DNA of 22,424 nucleotides from Methanobacterium sp. (GCA_019084405.1 JAHRFX010000072.1:1-22424), one strand, 5' to 3'. Positions 7,909 through 15,851 are shown, counted from the first letter of the stretch. Program-made: numbers and translations. The notes: generated by a model from the letters alone, not told the origin.

Positions 7909-9615
7909 ATGATGATTAAGGTAGAAAATCTTTCAAAAACTTTTAATATAGAAAATGGGGAAGAAATTAAGGCTTTAAATGACATTAATCTTGAAATAAA
8001 TGATGGAGAAATAGTGGGAATTATAGGAAAAAGTGGATCAGGTAAAACTACCCTGCTTAGAATTCTAAGGGGGGTGGAATCATTTAATAGTGGGAATATT
8101 GTATTAAATGGTACAAAAATCTCCCCGGACTCCAATCCATACTACTTCACCAAGTTAAAAAAAGCCACCGCTATCCATCTACAGCGATCATTTGGTTTAT
8201 GGTCTGAAACTGCTTTTGACAATATCATCCGGAAGCTTTATGGGGTTAAATATGGAGATGAAGCTATGGCTGATTTTGAGTATGCTTATGATGAATTTGG
8301 GGAAGAAGCACTGGAACTATTAAAACTGGTGGGGCTGGAAAATAAGACCAATCACTTTGCCCCGGTACTCAGTGGTGGTGAAAAGCAGAGACTGATTATG
8401 GCTCGTCAGTTAGCAAAAAAACCTAAAGTATTGCTATTAGATGAACCGGCCACCATGTCCTGTCCTCAAACAAAGCAGGAGATACTGGATGCTATTAAAA
8501 ATATAAATAAGGAACTGGGAGTAACTATAGTTCTGGTATCACACCTGCCGGAAGTTCATGAATATTTAGATGATAGGCTTATATTGATAGAAAAAGGCCA
8601 AATAGTGGATGAAGGAACTCCAAAAGATGTTATAAAAGAATTTTTAAAAGATATAGAACCAATAGAATCGTATACTCCCCTAGTTGATAAAAGTCCACTG
8701 GTGAAAACTATTGATCTAAAAAAAAGGTTTTTGCTGATGAACGGTGGTTCTGTACTGGATATTGAAGATGTCAATATGGAGATAAATAAAGGGGAAATGG
8801 TATCCTTAATTGGTCACAGCGGTGCCGGTAAAACAGTAATCTTAAGAATTATTGCCGGGCTTGATTTTCCAGAAGGGGGTCAAGTTTGTTTTAAATTCAA
8901 TAGCAAATGGATAGACATGCACCAGGCAGGAATAGAGAGGATGGAAATTAGAAGAAAAATGAGTTTCATGCATCAGGAATTTGCTTTAGTTCATCATGCC
9001 ACTATAAAAGACCAAATAGCTTCCCGGCTGGGAATAAAAGGGGAAAACGTGATTTATGAGGCTAAGAAAAAAGCCAGAGAATTAGAAATCAGTGATATGG
9101 TTCTGGATGTGCTATACCAATTAACTGATCTACCGGAAAATGAAGCCAAATTACGTTTAGAGAAAATAGGGCTTAATGCGGATATTTTAGATATTCTCTT
9201 CCCCAGCTTCCCGGATACAGAAGTCAAAAAATATGCTGCACCTATATTTGATGCATTGAGACTGCCCCTGGAAATACTGGATCGTAAGTCCTATGAATTA
9301 TCAGGTGGGCAGAAAGTAAGGGCAACTATGGCACTGGCACTGGCTTCTGAACCCGAATTATTAATATTAGATGAACCATTCGGTGATTTAGATCCCATAA
9401 CTTTAAGATCTGTTTCCAATTCATTAAAACGAATTAATAACGAGTTCCAGACCACTTTTTTAATGGTATCTCACCATATTGATTTTATTAAAGAAGTCAG
9501 TAACAGGTCTATTATGATTGAAAAAGGTAAATTGGTCATGGATGGAAATTCTGACGATTTATGTGAAGAATTCATTAAACGCAGCCAGGCCAAATATTTA
9601 ATATGTGATGAATAA
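7909..9615 (+). CDS. atwA: Methyl-coenzyme M reductase system component A2 (AtwA), double ABC ATPase
   Basis: Soluble 568-residue protein with two ABC ATPase domains and no membrane segment. In methanogens component A2 supplies ATP-dependent activation of methyl-coenzyme M reductase, reducing its nickel F430 centre. Domain 1: Walker A GKSGSGKTT (40-48), signature LSGGE (154-158), Walker B VLLLDEP (174-180), switch His212. Domain 2: Walker A GHSGAGKT (302-309), signature LSGGQ (464-468), Walker B LLILDEP (484-490), His522. A long helical insertion separates Walker A from the signature in domain 2. Both sites look catalytically complete. ATG codons at 7909 and 7912 are both possible; AGGGTG at 7901-7906 is better spaced for 7912. 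It stands alone, divergent from nadM. Confidence 0.93.
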   Translation: MMIKVENLSKTFNIENGEEIKALNDINLEINDGEIVGIIGKSGSGKTTLLRILRGVESFNSGNIVLNGTKISPDSNPYYFTKLKKATAIHLQRSFGLWSETAFDNIIRKLYGVKYGDEAMADFEYAYDEFGEEALELLKLVGLENKTNHFAPVLSGGEKQRLIMARQLAKKPKVLLLDEPATMSCPQTKQEILDAIKNINKELGVTIVLVSHLPEVHEYLDDRLILIEKGQIVDEGTPKDVIKEFLKDIEPIESYTPLVDKSPLVKTIDLKKRFLLMNGGSVLDIEDVNMEINKGEMVSLIGHSGAGKTVILRIIAGLDFPEGGQVCFKFNSKWIDMHQAGIERMEIRRKMSFMHQEFALVHHATIKDQIASRLGIKGENVIYEAKKKARELEISDMVLDVLYQLTDLPENEAKLRLEKIGLNADILDILFPSFPDTEVKKYAAPIFDALRLPLEILDRKSYELSGGQKVRATMALALASEPELLILDEPFGDLDPITLRSVSNSLKRINNEFQTTFLMVSHHIDFIKEVSNRSIMIEKGKLVMDGNSDDLCEEFIKRSQAKYLICDE

Positions 9616-9719
9616 ATTATTAGAAAGAAATTAATAAATTATTAAATTCATATATTACATTAGATATTTTTCAGATACCTGGGGGAATTAAAATCAATCA
9701 TGATGATTCTAAACATAAA
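9616..9719. promoter_or_regulatory. Promoter/leader of the CPH-type copper ATPase
   Basis: A 104-base gap with a TATA-like CATATATTAC near 9650 and a strong GGGGG at 9681-9685. That purine run is 7 bases before an in-frame ATC at 9693 but 34 bases before the first in-frame ATG at 9720. The bases between continue the reading frame as KINHDDSKHK. Confidence 0.45.
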
Positions 9720-11750
9720 ATGGAACATACGAATCATAAAAAAAAAGATAAATGTGTTGTGTGTGGGGATGAATTAACTGAAGAACATAAAATGGAAGGA
9801 GAACACGTCCATGCTGGCATGATTGAGGATTTAAAAAGGAAGTTTATAATATCTGTAATTATAACCATACCTATTCTTATTTTGTCTCCTTTGATTCAGG
9901 AAGTCTTTGGACTTGAATTTCTCCAATTTCCAGGTGATTTATACATTCTTTTTATTTTAGCTTCAATTGTTTATTTATATGGAGGTTATCCATTTTTTAA
10001 GGGCTTTTTTAGTCAAATTAAAGATAGAACTCCGGGAATGGATACTTTAATTACTGTGGCTATTACAAGTGCTTATCTTTACAGCAGTGCAGTGGTTTTT
10101 GGGCTTGCTGGTGAAATATTTTTCTGGGAACTTGCAACATTAATTGATATTATGCTTATAGGGCACTGGCTCGAGATGAAATCCGTAATTGGAGCTTCAA
10201 AGGCGCTTGAAGAACTTGTAAGACTCCTGCCGTCAAATGCTCACAAAATAATGCCTGATGGAAGTGCAATGGATGTTCCATTAAATGAACTTGCTGTTGG
10301 AGACCGTGTAATTATTAAACCCGGTGAAAAAGTTCCTGTAGACGGTGAAATTATAAGCGGAAGCACTTCTATTGATGAATCCATGCTTACAGGAGAATCA
10401 GAACCAGTTTTCAAAGAAGTTGGTGCTGAAGTTATAGGAGGCTCTATAAACGGAGATGGATCCATCACAGCGGAAATTAAAAAAACAGGGAAAGATTCAT
10501 TCCTTTCACAAGTTATAAGCCTTGTTGAAGAAGCGCAAACAAGCAAATCACGTACACAAAACCTTGCAGATCGTTTTGCAATGGGCCTTACCATAATAGC
10601 CCTTACTGGAGGATTTGTAACACTTCTAGTATGGTTAGGAGTTACACCATTTGGATTTGAATTTGCTCTTGAAAGAGCTGTAACTGTAATGGTTATTGCA
10701 TGTCCACATGCCCTTGGACTCGCAGTTCCACTGGTTGTTGCCGTTTCAACAGCTTTATCAGCTCGAAATGGTCTTTTAATAAGAAATCGTGCTCAATTCG
10801 AAAGATCACGAGATATTGATGCTATAATATTTGATAAAACAGGTACACTTACAGAAGGAAAATTTGGAGTAACCGATATTGTCCCTTTAAGCCGTGCATA
10901 TAATGAAAATGAAATTTTAAAATATGCAGCTTCACTTGAATCATATTCTGAACATCCTATTGCAAAAGGAGTTGTAGCATCTGCAAAAGAAACATTCGAT
11001 GTTGAAGATTTTAAATCAACCCCTGGAAAAGGTGTTCGAGGTAAGATTAATGGAAAAACTGTTGAAGTAGTAAGTCCAGGGTATTTAAGGGAACGTAATA
11101 TAGAGGTTTCAAACGAAAAAGTTGATGAACTTTTATCCCATGGAAAAACAATTGTTTTTGTAATTATTGAAGATGAACTTAAAGGTGCGATTGCACTTGC
11201 AGATATCATAAGAGAAGAGTCCAAAGAAGCAATAAAACAGCTCAAAGATATGGGAATTCAGTGTATAATGATTACAGGAGATAGATATGAAGTAGCAGAG
11301 TGGGTATCAAAAGAAATTGGGCTTGATAAATACTATGCAGAAGTTTTACCAGGGGAAAAAGCAGAAAAAGTTCGAGAGATTCAATCTGAAGGTTTAACTG
11401 TTGCTATGACTGGGGACGGTATAAATGATGCACCAGCACTTGCCCAGGCTGATGTAGGTATTGCAATTGGTGCAGGTACAGATGTTGCTATTGAAGCTGG
11501 AGATGTTGTCCTTGTAAGAAGCAATCCGCTTGATGCAGTTTACATAGTAAAGCTTTCAAGATCAACATATAGAAAAATGGTGGAAAATCTGGCATGGGGA
11601 ACTGGATACAACATTTTTGCACTTCCAATCGCTGCAGGTATTCTTTATACATATGGAATTCTTTTAACTCCTGCAGCAGGAGCTATATTAATGTCAGTAA
11701 GTACCATTATCGTGGCTTTTAATTCAAGATTCCTTAAAATTGAAAAATAG
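9720..11750 (+). CDS. copB: P1B-3-type copper/silver ATPase (CopB-like, CPH motif)
   Basis: Membrane pump of 676 residues that exports copper or silver at the cost of ATP. The metal path motif in M6 is Cys-Pro-His (328-330), diagnostic of the P1B-3/CopB group, not the CPC of CopA. Other motifs: N-terminal soft-metal segment rich in His and Cys (CVVCGDELTEEHKMEGEHVH, 12-31), TGES (224-227), DKTGT with Asp372, the SEHP box, and TGDGINDAPA. M7 has GTGYN and M8 has MSVST, in line with this subgroup. The N-terminus may start upstream: frame and ribosome binding site point to an ATC codon at 9693, adding NHDDSKHK with two more histidines. It opens the accessory part of the window and is followed closely by an SRPBCC gene. 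Confidence 0.92.
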   Translation: MEHTNHKKKDKCVVCGDELTEEHKMEGEHVHAGMIEDLKRKFIISVIITIPILILSPLIQEVFGLEFLQFPGDLYILFILASIVYLYGGYPFFKGFFSQIKDRTPGMDTLITVAITSAYLYSSAVVFGLAGEIFFWELATLIDIMLIGHWLEMKSVIGASKALEELVRLLPSNAHKIMPDGSAMDVPLNELAVGDRVIIKPGEKVPVDGEIISGSTSIDESMLTGESEPVFKEVGAEVIGGSINGDGSITAEIKKTGKDSFLSQVISLVEEAQTSKSRTQNLADRFAMGLTIIALTGGFVTLLVWLGVTPFGFEFALERAVTVMVIACPHALGLAVPLVVAVSTALSARNGLLIRNRAQFERSRDIDAIIFDKTGTLTEGKFGVTDIVPLSRAYNENEILKYAASLESYSEHPIAKGVVASAKETFDVEDFKSTPGKGVRGKINGKTVEVVSPGYLRERNIEVSNEKVDELLSHGKTIVFVIIEDELKGAIALADIIREESKEAIKQLKDMGIQCIMITGDRYEVAEWVSKEIGLDKYYAEVLPGEKAEKVREIQSEGLTVAMTGDGINDAPALAQADVGIAIGAGTDVAIEAGDVVLVRSNPLDAVYIVKLSRSTYRKMVENLAWGTGYNIFALPIAAGILYTYGILLTPAAGAILMSVSTIIVAFNSRFLKIEK

Positions 11751-11834
11751 AATGGAAAAATGAAAACATGGATATAGCAAGATGCGAATTTGAAAAGAGA
11801 TATTTAAGTGAAAGATGTTAACGGAGTGCTAATT

Positions 11835-12329
11835 GTGTTATTAAAAGAACATGCTGAAATCATGATTAACAATTCTCCTGAAAACATATGGGATTATGCA
11901 AATAATCCTGAAAATTGGGCTGCTTCAAATCCGGAGGAACATAGAGGTCTTAAATTTTATAATAAATCCAATCGTCCTGAAACAGGAGTTGAATTTTACC
12001 AAAAAGAATTTGTTGCAGGTATTTATGCCGATTTAAGAGGACAGATTTTATATGCTGATAGACCTAATGTTGTCGTTTGGACAGGTGTAGCAAAATATAA
12101 AGTTTTTGGTGGCCTAATCAGGCCCAGAATACCTGAAGGAGGCACAGTAAGAATTCAAAAAACAAACAAAGGTTTTAAAGTATCTCACGATGTTTTTATG
12201 GATTTTCCTGATACTCTATTTGGGAAAGTAATGCTATGGTATTTTACTAAAATATTAAAAGGGGAAAAAGCAGTATATGATCATACTTATAAGGAGTTAG
12301 TATTCTTCAAAAACCAGCTTGAAAAATAA
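11835..12329 (+). CDS. SRPBCC (START/Bet v1-like) superfamily protein
   Basis: A 164-residue soluble protein with the helix-grip fold pattern: an N-terminal strand and NNSPENIWDYANNPENW (ligand-pocket START, equivalent to the common aspEkVWdfltdpe), a series of short strands, and a long C-terminal helix (FGKVMLWYFTKILKGEKAVYDHTYKELVFFKNQ). These proteins bind hydrophobic ligands or act as cyclases; the ligand here is unknown. I prefer the GTG start at 11835 because GGAGTG lies at 11823-11828. An upstream in-frame GTG at 11808 has a poorer site. It starts 84 bases after copB and could be co-transcribed, but no metal ligands are apparent. Confidence 0.75.
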   Translation: MLLKEHAEIMINNSPENIWDYANNPENWAASNPEEHRGLKFYNKSNRPETGVEFYQKEFVAGIYADLRGQILYADRPNVVVWTGVAKYKVFGGLIRPRIPEGGTVRIQKTNKGFKVSHDVFMDFPDTLFGKVMLWYFTKILKGEKAVYDHTYKELVFFKNQLEK

Positions 12330-12868
12330 TGACTTTATAATATGTATAAATTAGATCTAAATTCAATCATCGCCAATTTTTGTCTTTTAAGCAAAATCAT
12401 TACATTTTGAAGTAAAATGTTTAAATGTTAAAGTTTTGTCCATTTAGTCGAGATTAATGGAATATCTAGCATTTCTATGTTTAAATGATGCTTATGATGT
12501 AGATACATTAATAACATAAAATCATTTGTTATTGAGTTTTATTAACTTTTCAAGAAAAAGAAGGGTTAGGTATAATAAAATACACCTTTGCGGGTATAAA
12601 TGTTAAAAAAGTTGCTAATAATGTTATAATAGTTAAACTTAAATTTATTCTTTTGATGTTGTTTATTTGGTAAATATTCAAGCTTTTGATTAAATTTTTT
12701 TAGTTGCATAATACCAGCTTAAATAAGAAATAACACAATTCCAAGCTTATTTAAATTAAAATGATGTGATTTGGATAGAAACGCAATGATCGTGTTAATA
12801 ATGTTAATTATTGCAGTTTTATCCAGACAATATAAAATTCAGCGAAAAAACCGTAAAATTTTTATTCT
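12330..12868. other. Gene-poor AT-rich region with a 9-bp inverted repeat
   Basis: No convincing gene is seen in these 539 bases. Visible features are an inverted repeat TTAAATAAG (12719-12727) / CTTATTTAA (12746-12754); a TATAAAA at 12831-12837 serving the next gene; and a 28-codon hydrophobic frame (12786-12872) whose TGA overlaps the next ATG as ATGA. The latter might be a tiny membrane peptide but has no ribosome binding site. The rest is low-complexity. Confidence 0.45.
12831..12837 (+). promoter_or_regulatory. TATA box for the small membrane protein gene
   Basis: TATAAAA lies 38 bases before the ATG at 12869, predicting a transcription start near 12857 and a very short leader. This fits the lack of a ribosome binding site before that gene. 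Confidence 0.4.
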
Positions 12869-13195
12869 ATGAAGTTAATATATAATGATGATATTATGGG
12901 AGATATAAAAGAAATAAAATCAATTCCAGTTGTGTCATTTGCATTGATAGTAGCACTAGTTCTGGCAATTTTAATGCTCATTATTGGCATATTAACGGTG
13001 ATATTTGGTATTTCCATGTTTTCAATGATGCAAGGAGTCAGTTTCATGCATTTTGGAGCTATATCGGCGCTTTACATGATTATAATCATGCCAATAATAA
13101 TGTTTATAATTGGATTCATAGTTAGCGCAGTTGCAGCCATAATCTACAATGTTCTAGCTCCTAGAATCGGCGGCATAAAACTTGAACTTGAATAA
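12869..13195 (+). CDS. Small hydrophobic membrane protein of unknown function
   Basis: A 108-residue integral membrane protein with two long hydrophobic stretches (about 21-48 and 64-95), the first preceded by an acidic/basic cytoplasmic start (MGDIKEIKSIPVV) and the second followed by a tail ending YNVLAPRIGGIKLELE. The closing GGIKLELE and opening EIKSI are reminiscent of small conserved archaeal two-helix membrane proteins, but I assign no function. The ATG at 12896 (residue 10) is a plausible alternative start because it removes an atypical prefix. Neither start has a good ribosome binding site, and a TATAAAA 38 bases upstream suggests a nearly leaderless message. A terminator-like stem-loop follows immediately. 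Confidence 0.7.
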   Translation: MKLIYNDDIMGDIKEIKSIPVVSFALIVALVLAILMLIIGILTVIFGISMFSMMQGVSFMHFGAISALYMIIIMPIIMFIIGFIVSAVAAIIYNVLAPRIGGIKLELE

Positions 13196-13235
13196 AAAAA
13201 GTTGTTAAAAAATTTTTATTCTTAAATTTTTTCTT
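13190..13235 (+). terminator. Stem-loop with T-rich tail after the membrane protein gene
   Basis: GAATAAAAA (13190-13198) pairs with TTTTTATTC (13213-13221), a 9-bp AT-rich stem overlapping the stop codon, followed by TTAAATTTTTTCTTTT. T-runs of this type terminate archaeal transcription. Confidence 0.55.
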
Positions 13236-13266
13236 TTAAATGTATAATGGCTATTTTTGCATGGTT

Positions 13267-13322
13267 CTGGATGTACATGTAGTATATGATATCCCAGCTA
13301 CTGTGTAACTACACATGTCCAG
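13267..13322. promoter_or_regulatory. Large imperfect dyad upstream of the ThiS-like gene
   Basis: CTGGATGTACATGTAGT (13267-13283) and ACTACACATGTCCAG (13308-13322) are largely complementary with small bulges, around a 24-base centre. Flanking TGCATGG words occur on both sides. The dyad ends about 50 bases before the GTG at 13375. It may be an operator, a 5' leader structure, or a decayed mobile-element end. Confidence 0.4.
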
Positions 13323-13374
13323 ATATGATGCATGGATATTAAGAATTAATTTATTTAAATAATCTGGTGATCCA

Positions 13375-13581
13375 GTGAAAATAAAAATTATTAATGTTTC
13401 CGGAAAGGAAAATGGCGTGGAAGAAATAAAAATAGAATCTATTTCTGTTGGTGATTTATTAAAAAAATTAGATATCGATGTTTTTGGAGTCATGGTAACA
13501 AGAAATGGTGAAGTTGTCAAAGAGCATGATATTTTAGAAAATAATGATAGAGTAATAATTTCCGGAATGGGATGTTGTTAA
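13375..13581 (+). CDS. ThiS/MoaD-like ubiquitin-fold protein with Cys-Cys C-terminus
   Basis: A 68-residue beta-grasp protein of the ThiS/MoaD type. It shows the pattern expected for small sulfur carriers: first strand MKIKIINVSG, helix VGDLLKKLDI, strand VMVTRNGEVV, the EHDILENNDRVIIS turn and a final strand ending ISGMGCC. Carriers of this family normally end in Gly-Gly, whose carboxylate is adenylated and thiolated by an E1-like enzyme. Here the last residues are Gly-Cys-Cys, so canonical activation would need processing or does not happen. GTG start at 13375, with GGTGATC (13366-13372), an excellent complement to the 16S rRNA tail, just upstream. The next gene is a hydrolase 44 bases on. 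No E1-like activating enzyme is in the window. Confidence 0.75.
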   Translation: MKIKIINVSGKENGVEEIKIESISVGDLLKKLDIDVFGVMVTRNGEVVKEHDILENNDRVIISGMGCC

Positions 13582-13625
13582 ATAATCTGATAAAATAGTT
13601 GCAAACTTTTTAATAAAGCAAAATT

Positions 13626-14512
13626 ATGAAAATTTATGCTATAAAAACAGATAAAAAAGAAATTGAGAAGAATATTAAAGTAACAAGTTTTATTTCAGAT
13701 AATAATGAGCTTGAACTGGTTTATTTTGAAAAAGATAAAAATTCTCCAAATATTTTGATTTCTCAAGGTTCTGGAGGCCATGCATATGTATTTGCTGAAC
13801 TTGGATACCTTTTGCATCTTCAAGGCTACAACGTTTTTATAATGCCAAAACACGGAGGTTATACCATTAATGAGCTTCAGCGGCGAGATATAGATGCCTT
13901 AAATTATATTAAACATCGTTTAAACCATCACATAGGAGTATTTTCTGAGGGTCTTGGAGAATTAGTTGTTTTCTATCTTACCTTAACTCATGGATCTGTA
14001 AAAGTGCTGTATACCAAAATGCCCCAGCAATACTCACTGAAGAAAAATTTCACAAAGCCATTCTAAGAGGAAAAGGATCTGCTCAAAGAAGGAAGTTTAT
14101 TATCCCTTTGGCAAAAATAATGGTAAAATTAGTTCCTAATATGAAATTACCCATATCACTTTATCTTGATTTTAAAGAAATGATAGATACAAAAGAAGAG
14201 AATCGGCAGATAGAAATGCAAATAGTAAATAACTTTCTTAATGATCCTGATTTTGACACGCATTATTCCCTTTCAGCTGTCATGTCTTTCATAACAACAC
14301 ATCCTCCTAATCCACTATCAGACATTAAAACTCCTACAATGTTTCTGGTTGCTACACGTGGATTGATTCCCAATTATTTCCGAGATTTATATAGTAGACT
14401 TCCACATATCAAGAAAAAATTAGTCGAAGTTGACGGAAGCGTTTTTTGGATGCTTTCCCACCCAAAAGAAGCTGCAAAAATAATTTGTGATTGGTTCGAT
14501 GAAACTTTATAA
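13626..14512 (+). pseudogene. Alpha/beta hydrolase-fold protein split by a one-base frameshift
   Basis: Two frames belong to one protein. The first (13626-14066) has the oxyanion-turn region ISQGSGGHAYVFAELGYLL and a nucleophile-elbow-like GVFSEGLGE. The second carries AILTEEKFHKAIL, a strand IKTPTMFLVATRGLIP, and a C-terminal SHPKEAAKIICDWF with the usual late His. Reading the second frame backward gives SAVYQNAPAILTEE, which joins the first at HGSVK if the A-run at 14000-14003 had five A's instead of four. Restored length is 295 residues, normal for the family. The catalytic Ser and His look retained; the acid is not obvious. This is either a real deletion or a homopolymer assembly error. 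It lies 44 bases after the ThiS-like gene. Confidence 0.75.
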
Positions 14513-14920
14513 TTTGAGATAACAATTATTTAAGTAAATACACCATTTTTTACTCCATATAATTATTTATTCTTTATTATAATCTTTATTGGTACATCTA
14601 ATTATTTATTTAAGCTTTTTTCAGTAAATAGTTATTTCTTAAACCAATTTTATATAATTAAGCACTTTAAACAAATTTATTATAAATGAATTCATAATAA
14701 ATACTAATTTTTATAAATCTAGTGTTATATAGTAATTACATTGATGAAGTGATATAATATCAAATTCCAAAACTCGAAAAACCAGGATAGGATTCATTTT
14801 GCAATGCATATTCATCCCATCCTTCATGAGAGAAGGAAATTTAGGAATATTTTGCTCAAGGAGTATATTAGATGATTCTTAAAACATGCTGTTATATCCT
14901 ACTGCAATAGGATTGATTAA
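14513..14920. other. Long leader region with promoter and overlapping hairpins
   Basis: No gene is seen in these 408 bases. A TATAAAT at 14712-14718 with AGTAATTA 19 bases further on recurs upstream of the RibK-like gene. The predicted 180-base leader has two stems sharing bases: GGATAGGAT (14785-14793) with ATCCCATCC (14814-14822), and TCCTTC (14820-14825) with GAAGGA (14832-14837). A 23-codon frame (14804-14875, MHIHPILHERRK...) overlaps them and is not convincing as a gene. Confidence 0.45.
14712..14738 (+). promoter_or_regulatory. Promoter element, copy 1 (TATAAAT + AGTAATTA)
   Basis: A 27-base block starting TATAAAT and ending TAGTAATTA. It matches the block at 15339-15365 at 23 of 27 positions with identical spacing, suggesting two small genes under the same control. 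Confidence 0.5.
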
Positions 14921-15142
14921 ATGTCAATTGAGTTAGCTCATTATCAAATTTTTGGCATAGATTTAGTTGTTTATATAGGTACAACTGCCCTAATCCTCTT
15001 CATATTCGTAGCTTCAATTAAAAGCTTAAATAAACACATATTAGAAAAAAGAGGTAAGAAAATTTCCTCCCGTTGGCATCACCGAATTGCAATCTTCGCT
15101 ATAGTTTTGGTAATACTACATGTTGCAGTACAGTACATCTAA
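14921..15142 (+). CDS. Small two-helix membrane protein with paired histidines
   Basis: A 73-residue protein with two membrane helices (about 13-33 and 54-72) joined by a basic cytoplasmic-type loop (KHILEKRGKKISSRWHH). Three histidines cluster at the second helix: His53-His54 at its start and His67 near its end, 13 residues apart, a spacing seen for haem ligands in some membrane cytochromes. That is inference only; no cytochrome family can be named with confidence. Start ATG 14921 is preceded by AGGATTGAT. It is a single gene in a long gene-poor stretch, with the same promoter block as the RibK-like gene downstream. Confidence 0.65.
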   Translation: MSIELAHYQIFGIDLVVYIGTTALILFIFVASIKSLNKHILEKRGKKISSRWHHRIAIFAIVLVILHVAVQYI

Positions 15143-15452
15143 TCTTCTGAATATTTGTCTGTTATTATGAAATTTATAGTTCAAAAATGAAAAGATAAAT
15201 AGAAATAACGATTTTTAAACTAAGACTTCGAATAATTAAATTGCTAGTTTAAAAAGATGAGTTGCTCATTACTTTTGTATATTAAGAGGTATATTTTAAA
15301 CAAGCCACTAACTATGCTATTTTTAATGTGATAAATTTTATAAATTAAGTATTACATAGTAATTAATGCTGCTACATGAAAGTTTGATTTCATGTTCTTG
15401 TTTAATAGAAATAAGTATTGACATTATAATAAAATATAAAGACGTGATTTAA
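15143..15452. other. Gene-free region with promoter copy 2 and an 8-bp hairpin
   Basis: No gene is seen. A promoter-like block lies at 15339-15365. A perfect hairpin ACATGAAA (15374-15381) / TTTCATGT (15388-15395) with a 6-base loop falls in the predicted leader of the RibK-like gene. Confidence 0.45.
15339..15365 (+). promoter_or_regulatory. Promoter element, copy 2 (TATAAAT + AGTAATTA)
   Basis: TATAAAT at 15339-15345 and AGTAATTA at 15358-15365, spaced exactly as in the copy at 14712. It drives the RibK-like gene at 15453. Confidence 0.5.
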
Positions 15453-15832
15453 ATGAAAATTAAAGGTGTTGTAGTTCCAGGAACAAAAAAAGGTGTCTAT
15501 TTATGTCACAATCAATTTATAGGGACCAATTTGAAGATAAACTTAATTTTAGACCATTTATTAGTACTTTAAATGTTCAAGTTGAAGATAATGACGTTGA
15601 AAAGGTTAAAAAACTTTTAAAAAGTGATATGCAAGAAATAAAAGGTGAAAAAACTTTTGGAGATGTGAAATTCAAAAAAGCAACCCTAAATGATGAAGTT
15701 GAAGGAGCAGTGGTTTTTCCAGGAAAAACACGTCATTCAATAGATGTTGTTGAGTTTATAGCTCCAATAAATCTTAAAGAGACATATCATATTAACGACG
15801 GAGATTCTGTAACTATAACTGTCCCAGATTAA
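15453..15832 (+). pseudogene. RibK-like (CTP-dependent riboflavin kinase, DUF120 family) gene with a frameshift
   Basis: The long frame (from 15503) has the archaeal riboflavin kinase core: LNFRPFISTLNVQV (family: the Mg-binding TLN), FGDVKFKKA, EGAVVFPGKTRHSIDVVEFIAP and NDGDSVTITV. The family's first strand, MKIKGVVVPGTKKGVY, lies in another frame from ATG 15453. One extra T in the run at 15500-15502 would join them as GVYFMSQSIYRDQF, restoring 126 residues, the normal family size. Compared with MJ0056 as I recall it, the glycine-rich SGLGEG is PGTKKG and PYEGTLN is PFISTLN, so even a repaired protein is a divergent paralog and may not use CTP or riboflavin. Either decayed or an assembly indel. 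Confidence 0.75.
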
Positions 15833-15851
15833 GTTTATTTATAAAATAAAC
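15833..15851. terminator. 8-bp hairpin right after the RibK-like stop codon
   Basis: GTTTATTT (15833-15840), loop ATA, AAATAAAC (15844-15851): a perfect 8-bp stem starting at the base after TAA. No T-run follows directly, so it may be a transcript-end stabiliser or a lone relative of the hairpins in the array at 17753. Confidence 0.4.

Noticed and set aside
10793..11245. 150-codon minus-strand frame inside the CopB-like gene
   Set aside because: It is a shadow of the ATPase catalytic domain, Ser-rich as expected for antisense frames.
12786..12872. 28-codon hydrophobic micro-gene overlapping the membrane protein start by ATGA
   Set aside because: No ribosome binding site, and a TATAAAA lies inside it that fits the downstream gene. 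Kept only as a note in the gap entry.
13626..14512. Programmed ribosomal frameshifting in the hydrolase gene
   Set aside because: The A-run is only four bases, with no evident slippery heptamer or downstream pseudoknot. A simple deletion or assembly error is more economical.
14804..14875. 23-codon leader peptide (MHIHPILHERRK...)
   Set aside because: No ribosome binding site and no regulatory codon run; it overlaps two hairpins and may be chance.
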